Below, in pieces: positions 55,786-64,000 of a stretch of 64,000 bases of DNA (the stretch's first letter is position 1; every line of letters starts with the position of its first letter). Location of the stretch: positions 1 to 64,000 of the forward strand of contig CALFBB010000012.1 of NCBI GenBank assembly GCA_937944885.1, in the 5' to 3' direction. The notes under the pieces are model-generated. The model saw only the letters and a list, made by a program, of their open reading frames with translations, was not told the origin of the DNA and did not search any database. The position numbers were made by a program, and so were the translations under genes. This DNA is from an uncultured cyanobacterium. Its GTDB lineage: Bacteria; Cyanobacteriota; Cyanobacteriia; Thermostichales; Thermostichaceae.

Positions 55786-55828
55786 ATACTCCAGATAATT
55801 ATCACTTATCTGGAGTATAAAGCTTTTT
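55786..55828 (+). promoter_or_regulatory. 13-bp-arm inverted repeat with T-tract before rca
   Basis: ATACTCCAGATAA (55786-55798) and TTATCTGGAGTAT (55806-55818) are perfect inverted copies around the 7-base loop TTATCAC, followed by AAAGCTTTTTTC. As RNA this is a stable hairpin with a T-tract, like an intrinsic terminator or attenuator, 70 bp before the rca ATG. As DNA it could be an operator for a dimeric regulator. No plus-strand gene upstream needs this terminator. Confidence 0.7.
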
Positions 55829-55888
55829 TCTCTGTCTCCACCCTGCAGCTGCTAGTCGATAATCAGTTCAGAGTTAGCCCCTATTGGA

Positions 55889-57130
55889 ATGAGCTACTAC
55901 ATCGCCCCTAGCTTCTTGAAAGCCGTTGCCCTTCACCTCGTCAAAAACCATCTTGATCTACCCAATGTGCAGGTGCCCCTGATCCTCGGCATCCACGGAC
56001 GCAAAGGGGAGGGCAAAACCTTCCAGTGCAACCTAATCTTTGAGCGCATGAAAGTTCAGGCCATCCATATTTCCGGTGGAGAGTTAGAAAGTCCCGATGC
56101 CGGGGATCCCGCCCGCATGATTCGCCTGCGCTACCGAGAAGCAGGTGAACATATCCGCAAATTTGGCCAAATGGCCACCCTCATGATCAACGACCTAGAT
56201 GCCGGCGCCGGTCGGATGAACGCCATGACCCAGTACACCGTCAACACCCAGCTGGTCAGTGCCACCCTCATGAACATTGCCGACAACCCCACCAATGTGC
56301 AACTTCCGGGTAGCTACGATCCCAAGCCTCTGCCGCGTGTGCCGATCCTTGTTACCGGCAATGACTTTTCCATCCTCTACGCCCCTCTGATTCGGGATGG
56401 CCGCATGACAAAGTTTTACTGGAATCCCAGCCGCACCGACCGCATCAACATCGTGCAAGGTATTTTCCAACCGGATGGGCTGTCTGCTGACCAAATTGAG
56501 CGCTTGGTTGACACCTTTCCCGAACAAGCCATCGACTTCTTTGGAGCCCTGCGTTCACAGATCTACGATGAACAGGTGTGGCAATTTGTGCAACAGGTGG
56601 GTCTAGAAGCCGTTTCCTTCCGCTTGCTCAAAAGCAAAGAGGGCGCACCCCGCTTCTCCCCTCCCCGCTTTTCTCTAGAGGAGCTCATTCATCTAGGCGA
56701 GCAGCTGAGGGAACAACAAAAGCAAGTGGAAGCCCGTCGACTCTCCGAAGAGTATCTCGGCCTTCAGCGACCCATAGCTCAAGAGTATCCCCACCCCTCT
56801 ACTTCCCCTCCGCTCTCAGCGGCAGCCCCACCTCCCTCTTCCAATCATTCCTTCCCTCAGCCAAATCCTCAGTTGCCCCCAGAGGTAGCCGGTCACATTC
56901 GTCAGATTCTCTCCCAAGGCTATGAAATTCAAGTTGAACACGTAGACAAGCGCCGCTACCGCGTCAATTCCTGGCAAAGTTGCGGAGCTGCCCATCTGAA
57001 AGAATGGTCTCAAGCCTGTGCCGCAGTGGAGCAGTGCCTAAACGCCTTCCCAGGAGAGTATGTCCGACTGGTAGGGGTGGATCCCGGCAAAAAACAACGC
57101 GTAGTCGAGACCATCATTCAGCGTCCCTAA
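55889..57130 (+). CDS. rca: rubisco activase with C-terminal small-subunit-like (SSUL) domain
   Basis: 413 residues. AAA+ module (1-~290): Walker A GRKGEGKT (37-44), FGQMATLMINDLDAGAGRMN for Walker B and arginine-finger region in APLIRDGRMTKFYW. Residues ~297-328 are a Pro/Ser-rich linker (HPSTSPPLSAAAPPPSSNHS). Residues 329-413 form an SSUL domain (GHIRQILSQGYEIQVEHVDK, SWQSCGAAHL) like those of CcmM, which bind rubisco and help place the activase in the carboxysome. ATP-driven release of inhibitory sugar phosphates is family knowledge. It heads a plus-strand group with a PSI factor and prohibitin, but lies 150 bp from the next gene. Confidence 0.9.
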   Translation: MSYYIAPSFLKAVALHLVKNHLDLPNVQVPLILGIHGRKGEGKTFQCNLIFERMKVQAIHISGGELESPDAGDPARMIRLRYREAGEHIRKFGQMATLMINDLDAGAGRMNAMTQYTVNTQLVSATLMNIADNPTNVQLPGSYDPKPLPRVPILVTGNDFSILYAPLIRDGRMTKFYWNPSRTDRINIVQGIFQPDGLSADQIERLVDTFPEQAIDFFGALRSQIYDEQVWQFVQQVGLEAVSFRLLKSKEGAPRFSPPRFSLEELIHLGEQLREQQKQVEARRLSEEYLGLQRPIAQEYPHPSTSPPLSAAAPPPSSNHSFPQPNPQLPPEVAGHIRQILSQGYEIQVEHVDKRRYRVNSWQSCGAAHLKEWSQACAAVEQCLNAFPGEYVRLVGVDPGKKQRVVETIIQRP

Positions 57131-57280
57131 CAACCTCTATTCAGCACATCCTCACTCATCGAATGGCAAGGCAAGCAATCAGAACCCCAACACCCCTTGA
57201 GTCCCCCCTCTCAGAGTAGAGGAGCCCCGAAACCAGATGGCACAATGAGAAAATCCCTCCTCTGGATTTAGCCGCTCCTC

Positions 57281-57853
57281 ATGGTGTTGCTCCGCCTTTT
57301 CCTGCTCACCTTACTCATCCTCTGCATCCGCTTGTCAGCAGGCCCTGCCCATGCTCTGCTCAATGATGACCGTTACGATGGCAATATCTTTGCCCTCTAC
57401 GGCTCCAACGGCGGTATGATCCCCCCCCGGGTCACCCTCAAACAAGCCAAAGAACAAGGGATCCCGGCCTTGCTGGTCTACTACATTGACGACAGCAGCG
57501 ACTGCAAAAAATATGCCGCCACCATTGCCAACCTGCAAGTTCGCTACGGCCTCGGTGTCTATTTCATCCCCTATTCTGTTGATTCCCTCACCCCAGGGGA
57601 TGAACGGGGTCAATACTACAGCGGTCAAGTTCCTCAAACCCTGCTTTTCGATCCAGAGGGGAACATCGTCTATCAATCCGTCGGCAACCGGCCCATCACC
57701 GAGGTGGAAAATGCCATTCGTGCTCTCTTTAAGTTGGATCCCGTGCCCCCAGGCGTGATCAAAGCCAAACCCTTCAACGAGATCCAAACCGGATTTGCCG
57801 GATCCCGTTTTCCGGTCAACCCAGCACCGACTCCCGCAGAGGCGCAACCGTGA
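57281..57853 (+). CDS. exported thioredoxin-like protein, likely photosystem I accumulation factor
   Basis: 190 residues. Signal peptide of ~26 residues (LLRLFLLTLLILCIRLSAG) ending AHA. The mature part begins LLNDDRYDGNIFALYGSNGG, then ALLVYYIDDSSDCKKYAATI, a thioredoxin-like core in which only one cysteine of the usual CxxC is left, and GQVPQTLLFDPEGNIVYQSV. I recall cyanobacterial proteins with exactly this organisation named thylakoid membrane photosystem I accumulation factor. Likely a non-redox, lumenal assembly protein; this is inferred. Its stop overlaps the GTG start of the next gene by four bases. Confidence 0.8.
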   Translation: MVLLRLFLLTLLILCIRLSAGPAHALLNDDRYDGNIFALYGSNGGMIPPRVTLKQAKEQGIPALLVYYIDDSSDCKKYAATIANLQVRYGLGVYFIPYSVDSLTPGDERGQYYSGQVPQTLLFDPEGNIVYQSVGNRPITEVENAIRALFKLDPVPPGVIKAKPFNEIQTGFAGSRFPVNPAPTPAEAQP

Positions 57854-58140
57854 CAACCCTTCCCAATCCAAACCCCGCGGATTCTCTTACTCAACTGGAA
57901 AATCAACTCAGCACTCTACAGGCACGCCTTGCAGATCTAAAAGAAATGGAGCGTATTGCCCAGCTTCCCCCCGATCAATGGGCCCAAATTCAAGCCGAAG
58001 TTAGCCAGCTCGAACAACGCTTGCAAGCCTACCTGCTAGAAGTATTCAACCCCATCCCTGCCACCTTCTGGCAAGTGGTACGCTTTGGCGGACTTGGCGT
58101 TCTACTTGGGGTGGCCCTACAACGTTGGCTCCTAAGTTGA
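57850..58140 (+). CDS. small tail-anchored coiled-coil protein
   Basis: 96 residues from GTG at 57850, overlapping the previous gene by GTGA. A heptad-rich segment (LTQLENQLSTLQARLADLKE and QIQAEVSQLEQRLQAYLLEV) is followed by a single C-terminal hydrophobic helix (VRFGGLGVLLGVALQRWLL). The layout suggests a small membrane-anchored protein, perhaps a partner of the lumenal protein upstream, with which it is translationally coupled. No family name is assigned. Confidence 0.7.
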   Translation: MTTLPNPNPADSLTQLENQLSTLQARLADLKEMERIAQLPPDQWAQIQAEVSQLEQRLQAYLLEVFNPIPATFWQVVRFGGLGVLLGVALQRWLLS

Positions 58141-58206
58141 CCTAAACTCGAACCTCGCTCCACCCCTTAAGATGAAAAAACTCTAGGACTCCAACCTGCC
58201 CGTACC

Positions 58207-59073
58207 ATGCGACGATCCCGCCCCTCGACCCTCAACTTGGATACCTCTCGCTTCCTACCTCTGATCACCTTGCTGCTAGTGGCCCTGATTTTCTTGCCCC
58301 GTTGTTTACTGGTGGTGCAACCCGGTTATGAAGCTGTCATTTTTAATCGTCTGACCGGTGTAGAAATGAGCCCTCGCCGCGAAGGGATCCATCTGCTGAT
58401 TCCAGTTTTACAATTTCCTACCCTCTATGATGTGCGCACTCAAACCTACAACATGACCAGCCAAAGTGAAGAACGCAGTGTCAAAGCAGATGATTCTTTG
58501 ACCGCTCTCACTGCCGATGGTCAACGTGTTGATCTTGATGTATCTGTTCGCTATCGCCTAGATCCGGAACGAGTGCCTGAAATCCATCAGAATGTTGGCC
58601 CCAATTACCTGAACAAAATTATTCGCCCAGCCTCTCAGGCAGTGGTACGCAATGTGATTGCTCGCTACTCTGCTATTGGTGTTTATTCTGAGCAACGGGC
58701 CGAGATCCAAGAACAGATTGCGTCAGAGTTGAGTAGCCTAATGCAACCAGAGGGACTCATTTTGCAAAGCTTATTGCTGCGGAATGTTGAATTTTCCAAA
58801 GAGTTTCAGTCTGCTATCGAAGCCAAGCAAATTGCCGAACAAGAGAAACAAAGAGAAGTGTTTCGAGTTGAGCAAGCCCAGCTTATCAAACAGAGGATGA
58901 TCGTCAAAGCCAGTGGTGAAGCACAAGCCATTACCTTAAAAGGAGAAGCGCTCCGCAACAACCCAAACGTCATTCAGTTGGAGTATGTCCGCAACCTACC
59001 CGATGACATTAAAACCATTGTCAGCGAGCAAAATACTATTCTAAATCTTGGAGATTTTCTCAATTCTAATTAA
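58207..59073 (+). CDS. prohibitin-type SPFH domain membrane protein
   Basis: 288 residues. One N-terminal membrane helix (FLPLITLLLVALIFLPRCLL) then the PHB/SPFH domain: VVQPGYEAVIFNRLTGVEMS, REGIHLLIPVLQFPTLYDVR, LTADGQRVDLDVSVRYRLDP and RPASQAVVRNVIARYSAIGV. A coiled region (EAKQIAEQEKQREVFRVEQA) and an Ala-rich GEAQAITLKGEAL follow. Cyanobacterial prohibitins form membrane ring complexes that may protect or sort membrane proteins. The gene lies 66 bp downstream of the small membrane protein, same strand. Confidence 0.93.
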   Translation: MRRSRPSTLNLDTSRFLPLITLLLVALIFLPRCLLVVQPGYEAVIFNRLTGVEMSPRREGIHLLIPVLQFPTLYDVRTQTYNMTSQSEERSVKADDSLTALTADGQRVDLDVSVRYRLDPERVPEIHQNVGPNYLNKIIRPASQAVVRNVIARYSAIGVYSEQRAEIQEQIASELSSLMQPEGLILQSLLLRNVEFSKEFQSAIEAKQIAEQEKQREVFRVEQAQLIKQRMIVKASGEAQAITLKGEALRNNPNVIQLEYVRNLPDDIKTIVSEQNTILNLGDFLNSN

Positions 59074-59101
59074 ATCATTGGAGATCCAGACTCCCCCACT
59101 T

Positions 59102-59602
59102 CTAAGCAGATTCTTCTGGCAACTCTACCTCTACATCAGATTGATCAGACAAACCAGATGCAGAAGCATCGGGACGATTTTGTCGGATTAGCTGCACAAT
59201 CGCCACCGTAGCCAAGTGCGAAAGTAGCCCAACCGGCCCTGCAAACAAGCACAAGAGAAGGGAATGGCTTGTCCAAATGCGCTTGTTGTAGCCCTCTAGG
59301 TAGATCCAACGACCCACAAACAAATCCATCACAATGTAGTGAACCCAGCCAGCAGCCATCACCTGCGGTCGGGCAAACAGTTGACTCAAGCCCGACAAAG
59401 AAAGCTGGGGATCGGAAAACCCAGCCAAACTTGCCCCATCAAACCCTGTAACCAGCAGGTACAGGTAGACCACCGCCAACACTGCTATTGGCAACAATGA
59501 CTCCATCACCTGACGAGTTACCCGCCAACCCGGCAGCAGGATCATCAGAGCCCAAAACGGCAACGCAAACCAGTTGGCTGCGTTAAAGATTGTCTCCAGC
59601 AT
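59102..59602 (-). CDS. ABA4-like family membrane protein (DUF4281)
   Basis: 166 residues from the ATG at 59602; GTG at 59608 is also in frame. Four hydrophobic segments. WVHYIVMDLFVGRWIYLEGY and SLLLCLFAGPVGLLSHL agree with the ABA4-like family, whose plant member is needed to make neoxanthin. Cyanobacteria lack neoxanthin, so a different carotenoid-related or membrane role is likely. The acidic C-terminal tail (DVEVELPEESA) is short. Convergent with the prohibitin gene, 28 bp between stops. Confidence 0.87.
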   Translation of the reverse strand: MLETIFNAANWFALPFWALMILLPGWRVTRQVMESLLPIAVLAVVYLYLLVTGFDGASLAGFSDPQLSLSGLSQLFARPQVMAAGWVHYIVMDLFVGRWIYLEGYNKRIWTSHSLLLCLFAGPVGLLSHLATVAIVQLIRQNRPDASASGLSDQSDVEVELPEESA

Positions 59603-59898
59603 GTTCACTAACCCATAACTCTACCTGTTCATTATCAGCCCCCCTACACCTTTCGATCCTCAACTTGCATCAGAAGCAATAGGGCAGCCGCACACAATTC
59701 GCGATCGACCCAGTTGCCCCAGAGCCAAACAGTACTTTCTCTCACAATTCCCCCTGCACCCATCTAGACTTCGACTTCCGGCCCAAAACCTGATACCGAA
59801 AGCAAGACTGACCTTGCCCAACCGCTGTTCTTGCTGGTCTGCCCTTGGTATAAAAGGTTGTACTGCCCGGAAAAGGAATCCTTTGACCCAAGCTGGGT

Positions 59899-61671
59899 AT
59901 GCTGGATCTGCCCCTCCACACCCTTATCATGTGCAGAGTTACCGGTCATCACATTACTGAGCAAACCACTCGTGCATTTTGGATTGGAGTACTGCTGTGT
60001 ATTCTGCTAGGGACTCCAGCTTGGCCTCAATTGAGCAGCATTGACAGAGAAAACCAACCGGCGCCAGTCGTTATCGATGGAAATGTGTTATTTGAAGTTC
60101 GGTCCTCTGGTCAATTCAACGCTCAAGAACGTGCTGACTTCATTAATCTTCTCCTGGAAAGTGCCATCGCAGCCCGAGAGCCTGTACAGGTGCAAATTGA
60201 GGAGCGAAATAACTTACCCACCTTACTCTTAAATGGACGCTATCTACTGACAGTTACCGATCAAGACGTTGAGGAAAATCAGTCGCCTCAAACCCAAGCA
60301 GAAGCCTGGGCAACTCTTTTAGAAACAGCCCTTGCAGAAGCACAATCTCAACGCAGTATCGAGTACCTACAAACCGCCGGTATTCAAGCCGGGATTGCAG
60401 TTGCTATAACCTTAATCTTTCACAATGTTTTGGGTTGGCTACCTCGCTATTGGAGAAGAAAGGCCAACTCTTCACAACTCTTATTAACCTTGGTTATTTT
60501 TTCCAGTCGATTGGGTTTATGGCTGGTGACAGGAGCCTATATTATCCATCTCTTTCCCCTCACACGCCATTGGCTTTATCAAGTTAGCACTACCTTAAAT
60601 TGGGGCCTGGATCCAGATCCTGCTCCCCGCCTACCGATCTTTCTCGGCTTGGTTACCTTATCCCTCTTAATCGGATATAACACTCCCTCTATCCTTATTG
60701 CTCTGCTTCAGCGGTTTAGCTCCTCCAAAGCCTTTATCATTTTAGAAAAAGTGCTCACCCCCCTACGAGAATCTCAACAGATAGCAGGTACGATATTGCT
60801 TTTACATGCCTCCCTCAATATATTGAGACCTTATCCCACACTGTTTTCTCTGTTGCGACCCTGGCTGGATTTAGCCCTTGTTGTTAGTTTGGCCTGGCTT
60901 TTATCCAGAGGATTTCGACAGGTGATACGCCTTTATGGTATAGACTTAATTCGTAACCTAGGATTAGAAGTCGATGAGTTCGTCTTAGTGATTGAGACAG
61001 TTATTAATGCAGCAATCATTGTATTTTCTGTATTTATCTTTGCTCAAACTCAACAGTTTAACCTGATTGGTCTGATTACCAGTTTAGGGATTGGTGGATT
61101 GGCAGTAGCTTTTGCTGCTCAAAAAATTATCGAACAAATCCTTAGTACCATTGTTTTATATTTGGATCGTCCCTTTGTCCCTGGAGATTATATCCGTATG
61201 GCAAATGGACAGATTGGTCGTGTTGAGTCCATTGGTTTACGTTCTACCAAGATTCGTACAGCTGCTAAGAGTACCCTGATGATTGTTCCCAACTCCAACT
61301 TGGTCAATGCCGAGATTGAAAACCTGAGCATGGCCAAAAAGGTTATGGTATTGCTGTACTTAGATTTTCTAAAGCCACTTAAGGATCAAGATGCTGCTTT
61401 GGTTAAACAGGTCATTTCTGAAGAGACCAACTCTCTATTTGGTATTGATCCAGGCAGTACTAATATCTCATTACTCCGCAATACCGAAGGGCACATTACT
61501 AGAGCTAGGGTCACCTTCTTTATCCTCGGTTCTAGCGAAAACTCCATTCAGTTACGCAAAAGACTACTAGAATTGGCCAATGAAAAGATTTCTAAGAAAC
61601 TCATGAAGTTCGGGATCCAGTTTTTCCTCCAGGATCCAACCATCTACGTGGAATCCCCTGTTATCATTTAA
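59899..61671 (+). CDS. large mechanosensitive channel, MscS family
   Basis: 590 residues from ATG 59899; ATG at 59929 is an alternative. A signal-like helix (WIGVLLCILLGTPAWPQ) leads to a ~100-residue periplasmic domain, then about seven membrane helices and the pore/beta region LITSLGIGGLAVAFAAQKII EQILSTIVLY, GDYIRMANGQIGRVESIGLR and STLMIVPNSNLVNAEIENLS. The length is like YbdG/YjeP-type MscS relatives, well above the 286 of MscS. The gene is AT-rich (one central line counted 33% GC) compared with neighbours near 55%, which may point to transfer or relaxed codon use. Confidence 0.9.
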   Translation: MLDLPLHTLIMCRVTGHHITEQTTRAFWIGVLLCILLGTPAWPQLSSIDRENQPAPVVIDGNVLFEVRSSGQFNAQERADFINLLLESAIAAREPVQVQIEERNNLPTLLLNGRYLLTVTDQDVEENQSPQTQAEAWATLLETALAEAQSQRSIEYLQTAGIQAGIAVAITLIFHNVLGWLPRYWRRKANSSQLLLTLVIFSSRLGLWLVTGAYIIHLFPLTRHWLYQVSTTLNWGLDPDPAPRLPIFLGLVTLSLLIGYNTPSILIALLQRFSSSKAFIILEKVLTPLRESQQIAGTILLLHASLNILRPYPTLFSLLRPWLDLALVVSLAWLLSRGFRQVIRLYGIDLIRNLGLEVDEFVLVIETVINAAIIVFSVFIFAQTQQFNLIGLITSLGIGGLAVAFAAQKIIEQILSTIVLYLDRPFVPGDYIRMANGQIGRVESIGLRSTKIRTAAKSTLMIVPNSNLVNAEIENLSMAKKVMVLLYLDFLKPLKDQDAALVKQVISEETNSLFGIDPGSTNISLLRNTEGHITRARVTFFILGSSENSIQLRKRLLELANEKISKKLMKFGIQFFLQDPTIYVESPVII

Positions 61672-61722
61672 CTGACAATTATTTGTGAAATTCATATAAA
61701 GATTGATGAAGAAGTAACCCGA

Positions 61723-63075
61723 TTACCCCAAGAGCATATGTTGGGCAATGAAATCTGTATGGACTTCTCCCTTCAGAAAAGCCTCATGACGTAAGATCCG
61801 TTGATGGAAAGGGATTGTAGTCGGTACCCCGGTGATGGCACATTCGCCCAAAGCCCGCTGCATCCGCCGGATAGCTGCTGCCCGGTTCGGTCCCCAAGCG
61901 ATCAACTTACCCAACAGCGAATCGTAATAGGGCGGGATCTGATAGTCGGTGTAGATGTGGGAGTCCATCCGTACCCCTGGCCCTCCCGGTGGCAGGTAGG
62001 CACTAATCGTGCCTGATTGGGGGCGAAATTGCTGCTTGGGATCCTCAGCGTTGATACGACACTCAATGGCATGCCCTCGCAACTGGACATCCTTCTGGCG
62101 AAAGGAAAGGGGTTGCCCCTGAGCGATGCGAATTTGCTCCGCGATCAAATCCAGCCCAGTTACCATCTCCGTTACAGGATGTTCCACCTGAATACGAGTA
62201 TTCATCTCGATGAAATAAAACTGGCCGTGCCTATCCAGCAAAAACTCTACTGTGCCTGCCCCCACATAGTTCACCACCTTGGCCGCCTTGACCGCTGCCG
62301 CTCCCATCCGGCTACGCAAAGCTGTGGTTAAAGCCGGACTAGGAGCTTCCTCCAAAAGCTTTTGATGCCGCCGCTGAATGGAGCAGTCCCGCTCGTACAG
62401 ATGCACCACATTGCCGTGGGTATCTGCCAGGATCTGAAACTCCACATGGCGAGGCCGCTCGATAAATTTCTCCAGATAAATCCCCCCATCCCCAAAAGCT
62501 GCCTGAGCCTCCCCCTGAGCGGTTCGCATCATCTTGAGTAAATCTTGGGCATCTTTGGCCACCCGCATGCCGCGCCCTCCCCCCCCTGCTGTTGCTTTGA
62601 TCATCACGGGATAGCCAATTTTCTCCGCCAACTTTATCGCCTCCTCATCGGAGCTGATCAGCCCACGACTGCCGGGCACCGTCGGTACCCCCACCGACTG
62701 CATGGTTTCCCGCGCTGTGGCTTTGTCTGCCATTTTGCGCATCGACTCAGGCGAAGGACCGATAAAAATCAGATGGTGATCCGCACACATCTCGGCAAAC
62801 TTGGCATTCTCCGCCAGAAAGCCATAGCCCGGATGAATGGCTGTCGCCCCACGGGTAAGGGCTGCTGAAATAATGTTGGGAATATTCAGATAACTTTTGG
62901 CCACCGGGGCATCCCCCACACAGACGGCTTCATCCGCCAGTTGTACGTGCAGAGAGTTTTGATCAGCGGTGGAATATACAGCGACCGTCGGGATCCCCAT
63001 TTCCTGACAGGTGCGGATGATGCGTAGGGCGATCTCACCTCGGTTGGCGATCAGGATCTTGGCGATGGGCGGCAT
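61723..63075 (-). CDS. accC: acetyl-CoA carboxylase, biotin carboxylase subunit
   Basis: Carboxylates the biotin of AccB in the first step of fatty acid synthesis. 450 residues, the normal size. Marks: [20 protein letters not shown], the ATP-grasp lid [72 protein letters not shown] (with the catalytic Arg and Glu) and [13 protein letters not shown]. Cytoplasmic or loosely membrane-bound. It stands alone; accB is not adjacent, as is usual in cyanobacteria. Confidence 0.97.
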   Translation of the reverse strand: MPPIAKILIANRGEIALRIIRTCQEMGIPTVAVYSTADQNSLHVQLADEAVCVGDAPVAKSYLNIPNIISAALTRGATAIHPGYGFLAENAKFAEMCADHHLIFIGPSPESMRKMADKATARETMQSVGVPTVPGSRGLISSDEEAIKLAEKIGYPVMIKATAGGGGRGMRVAKDAQDLLKMMRTAQGEAQAAFGDGGIYLEKFIERPRHVEFQILADTHGNVVHLYERDCSIQRRHQKLLEEAPSPALTTALRSRMGAAAVKAAKVVNYVGAGTVEFLLDRHGQFYFIEMNTRIQVEHPVTEMVTGLDLIAEQIRIAQGQPLSFRQKDVQLRGHAIECRINAEDPKQQFRPQSGTISAYLPPGGPGVRMDSHIYTDYQIPPYYDSLLGKLIAWGPNRAAAIRRMQRALGECAITGVPTTIPFHQRILRHEAFLKGEVHTDFIAQHMLLG

Positions 63076-63194
63076 GAGGAGCGCTCAAGCAAAAGTAGAA
63101 AGCTAGGCCGCCAGAGTGCGGCAGCCTTTGGTCAACATCTTCCTAGGAAGATTGATCCTACCATGGGGAGCTGCTGGTAAGGATGCCAAAGGAT

Positions 63195-63605
63195 CTACAG
63201 ACCTACAATCTGGGTATTCTCAAAGGTCGAAAGAATTGTATGTAGATCCTTAGTTTGCAACGAATAGGTGGCAGTGGCATCGTTACCAAATTGAATTTCA
63301 TCTCCATCTTCCAAATCCTGGAACTCCACTCGCTGCCCCCTCACGTACAAGCCATTGGTGCTTGGATTACCATGAATGTCTCCATCAATGATCTGGTAGG
63401 TGAACCCATCGAGTGAGGTGGGAGATTCTATTTTGACCAAAATGGCATGATGGCGGGAAACATATTGTGAATCAATACGAATACTATTGCTTGGATCCCG
63501 GCCTAACGAGTACAGCTCAGCTGTTAACCAGTAGGCTTTTGGCCCGTTGCGATCCTTGACGATCAACACATGATTGAGGGTGGGTCGAGGAGAGGGCGTG
63601 GTCAT
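63195..63605 (-). CDS. FHA domain protein
   Basis: 136 residues from the ATG at 63605; the upstream frame to 63752 adds Cys-rich sequence of no similarity. The FHA fold is complete: YSLGRDPSNSIRIDSQYVSR HHAILV with the ligand-binding Arg and Ser, then PSTNGLYVRGQRVEFQDLED GDEIQFG. LHTILSTFENTQIVGL closes the protein. It is nearly FHA-only, so it probably acts as an adaptor for phosphothreonine proteins. Similar in plan and residues to the FHA protein at 53.1 kb. Upstream of accC on the same strand. Confidence 0.9.
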   Translation of the reverse strand: MTTPSPRPTLNHVLIVKDRNGPKAYWLTAELYSLGRDPSNSIRIDSQYVSRHHAILVKIESPTSLDGFTYQIIDGDIHGNPSTNGLYVRGQRVEFQDLEDGDEIQFGNDATATYSLQTKDLHTILSTFENTQIVGL

Positions 63606-63761
63606 GAGTTCACCCGCTTGCACATCACAGAAGCAAGGTTGCCAAAACGATAACATGGTACCCTTCAGTTGTTTTACCCTCCCCAGTTGACCGGGAGCAA
63701 AGCAGGAAAAAGTCCAGAGCTTGACAGAATAACATCGGCCAAGAGAATCCAAGAGGTCCCC

Positions 63762-63978
63762 TCATGGGCAGCTATAGAACCCAAGCTGAAGCGGGCGGGG
63801 TAAAGCAACCCCCTCTGCGTGTAGTCGGTTGTCCAACGTCAGGACAAAATCATAACCCTCCCCCAACTTGGGTGTCTGCCAATAGGCAACACTGTCATCG
63901 GTAATCCCATCCATGACCTGGGATCCCTCCGTGTCGGCAAAACAGTTATCGACAGAACAGAACCGGGAAAATCACCCT
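63762..63978 (-). pseudogene. C-terminal coding remnant of unknown family
   Basis: A minus-strand frame without early ATG reads CFADTEGSQVMDGITDDSVA YWQTPKLGEGYDFVLTLDNR LHAEGVALPRPLQLGFYSCP before a stop at 63762. The composition and hydrophobic pattern look like the C-terminus of a real secreted protein with two terminal-region cysteines. A stop just upstream (near 63980) separates it from any longer frame. It may be a decayed gene or an exon-like fragment continued in another frame beyond the window end. No family is named. Confidence 0.3.
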
Positions 63979-64000
63979 GAGTAGATTTTTGTAACGAACC

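Overview
The window reads as a chromosomal segment of a unicellular, early-branching cyanobacterium. Many genes are cyanobacterial or oxygenic-phototroph specific: a flavodiiron protein of the Flv3 type, NdhS, a rubisco activase with a small-subunit-like tail, a likely photosystem I accumulation factor, an ABA4-like protein, CcdA/Ccs1 and several small cyanobacteria-only families. The octamer GGGATCCC and its GGATCC core are strongly over-represented (by eye 8 and 23 copies in the first 10 kb). This looks like the HIP1 phenomenon with a different word, because I did not see the usual GCGATCGC. Together with the GC content this suggests a hot-spring Synechococcus/Thermostichus-like lineage; that placement is inference. 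I see no tRNA, rRNA, CRISPR array or prophage.

Layout. 0-5.3 kb: a broken aminotransferase gene, membrane and exported proteins, pyrF, pgeF and a DUF3119 protein, all on the minus strand. 5.6-10 kb (plus): an Acr3 arsenite pump behind an ArsR-type operator, a conserved protein with a structured leader, a HIT protein, cobH, and a decayed tnpB end with its right-end hairpin. 10-19.3 kb: flv3, hflX, a GH100 invertase, acnB and an EF-hand transaldolase. 19.6-27 kb: an RND efflux pair, a Coa1-like protein and a DUF697 GTPase. 27.7-31.2 kb: a pilin-like protein and a phnDCE-type ABC transporter. 31.3-41 kb: ispE, two FHA proteins (one fused to an oxidoreductase), HPPD, a response regulator with a substituted lysine, gpsA, an epoxide-hydrolase-like enzyme and gcvH. 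41.2-44 kb: a solute-binding protein and one permease of a sugar or glycerol-3-phosphate transporter. 44-52.3 kb: seven minus-strand genes, ndhS, low-complexity-tail protein, coiled-coil protein, DUF2949 protein, mfd, ccdA and ccs1. 53-64 kb: an FHA protein, a Na+/H+ antiporter, the plus-strand series rca, PSI accumulation factor, small membrane protein and prohibitin, then ABA4-like, MscS, accC and another FHA protein.

The window is mostly core metabolism and photosynthetic maintenance, not a single accessory island. Functional groups that are visible: cytochrome c assembly (ccdA-ccs1), efflux (RND, Acr3), uptake (phnDCE, ugpBA-like), carbon metabolism (acnB, tal, invertase, rca) and four FHA proteins that imply Ser/Thr-phosphorylation signalling.

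The features most worth a second look are the HIP-like GGGATCCC word and the hairpins made from pairs of it, the 13-bp-arm inverted repeat before rca, the Rca-SSUL fusion, the FHA-oxidoreductase fusion, the tnpB remnant that keeps an omega-RNA-like end, and a set of short tandem duplications, one of which spans the phnE stop codon. I did not find a clearly new multi-gene system.
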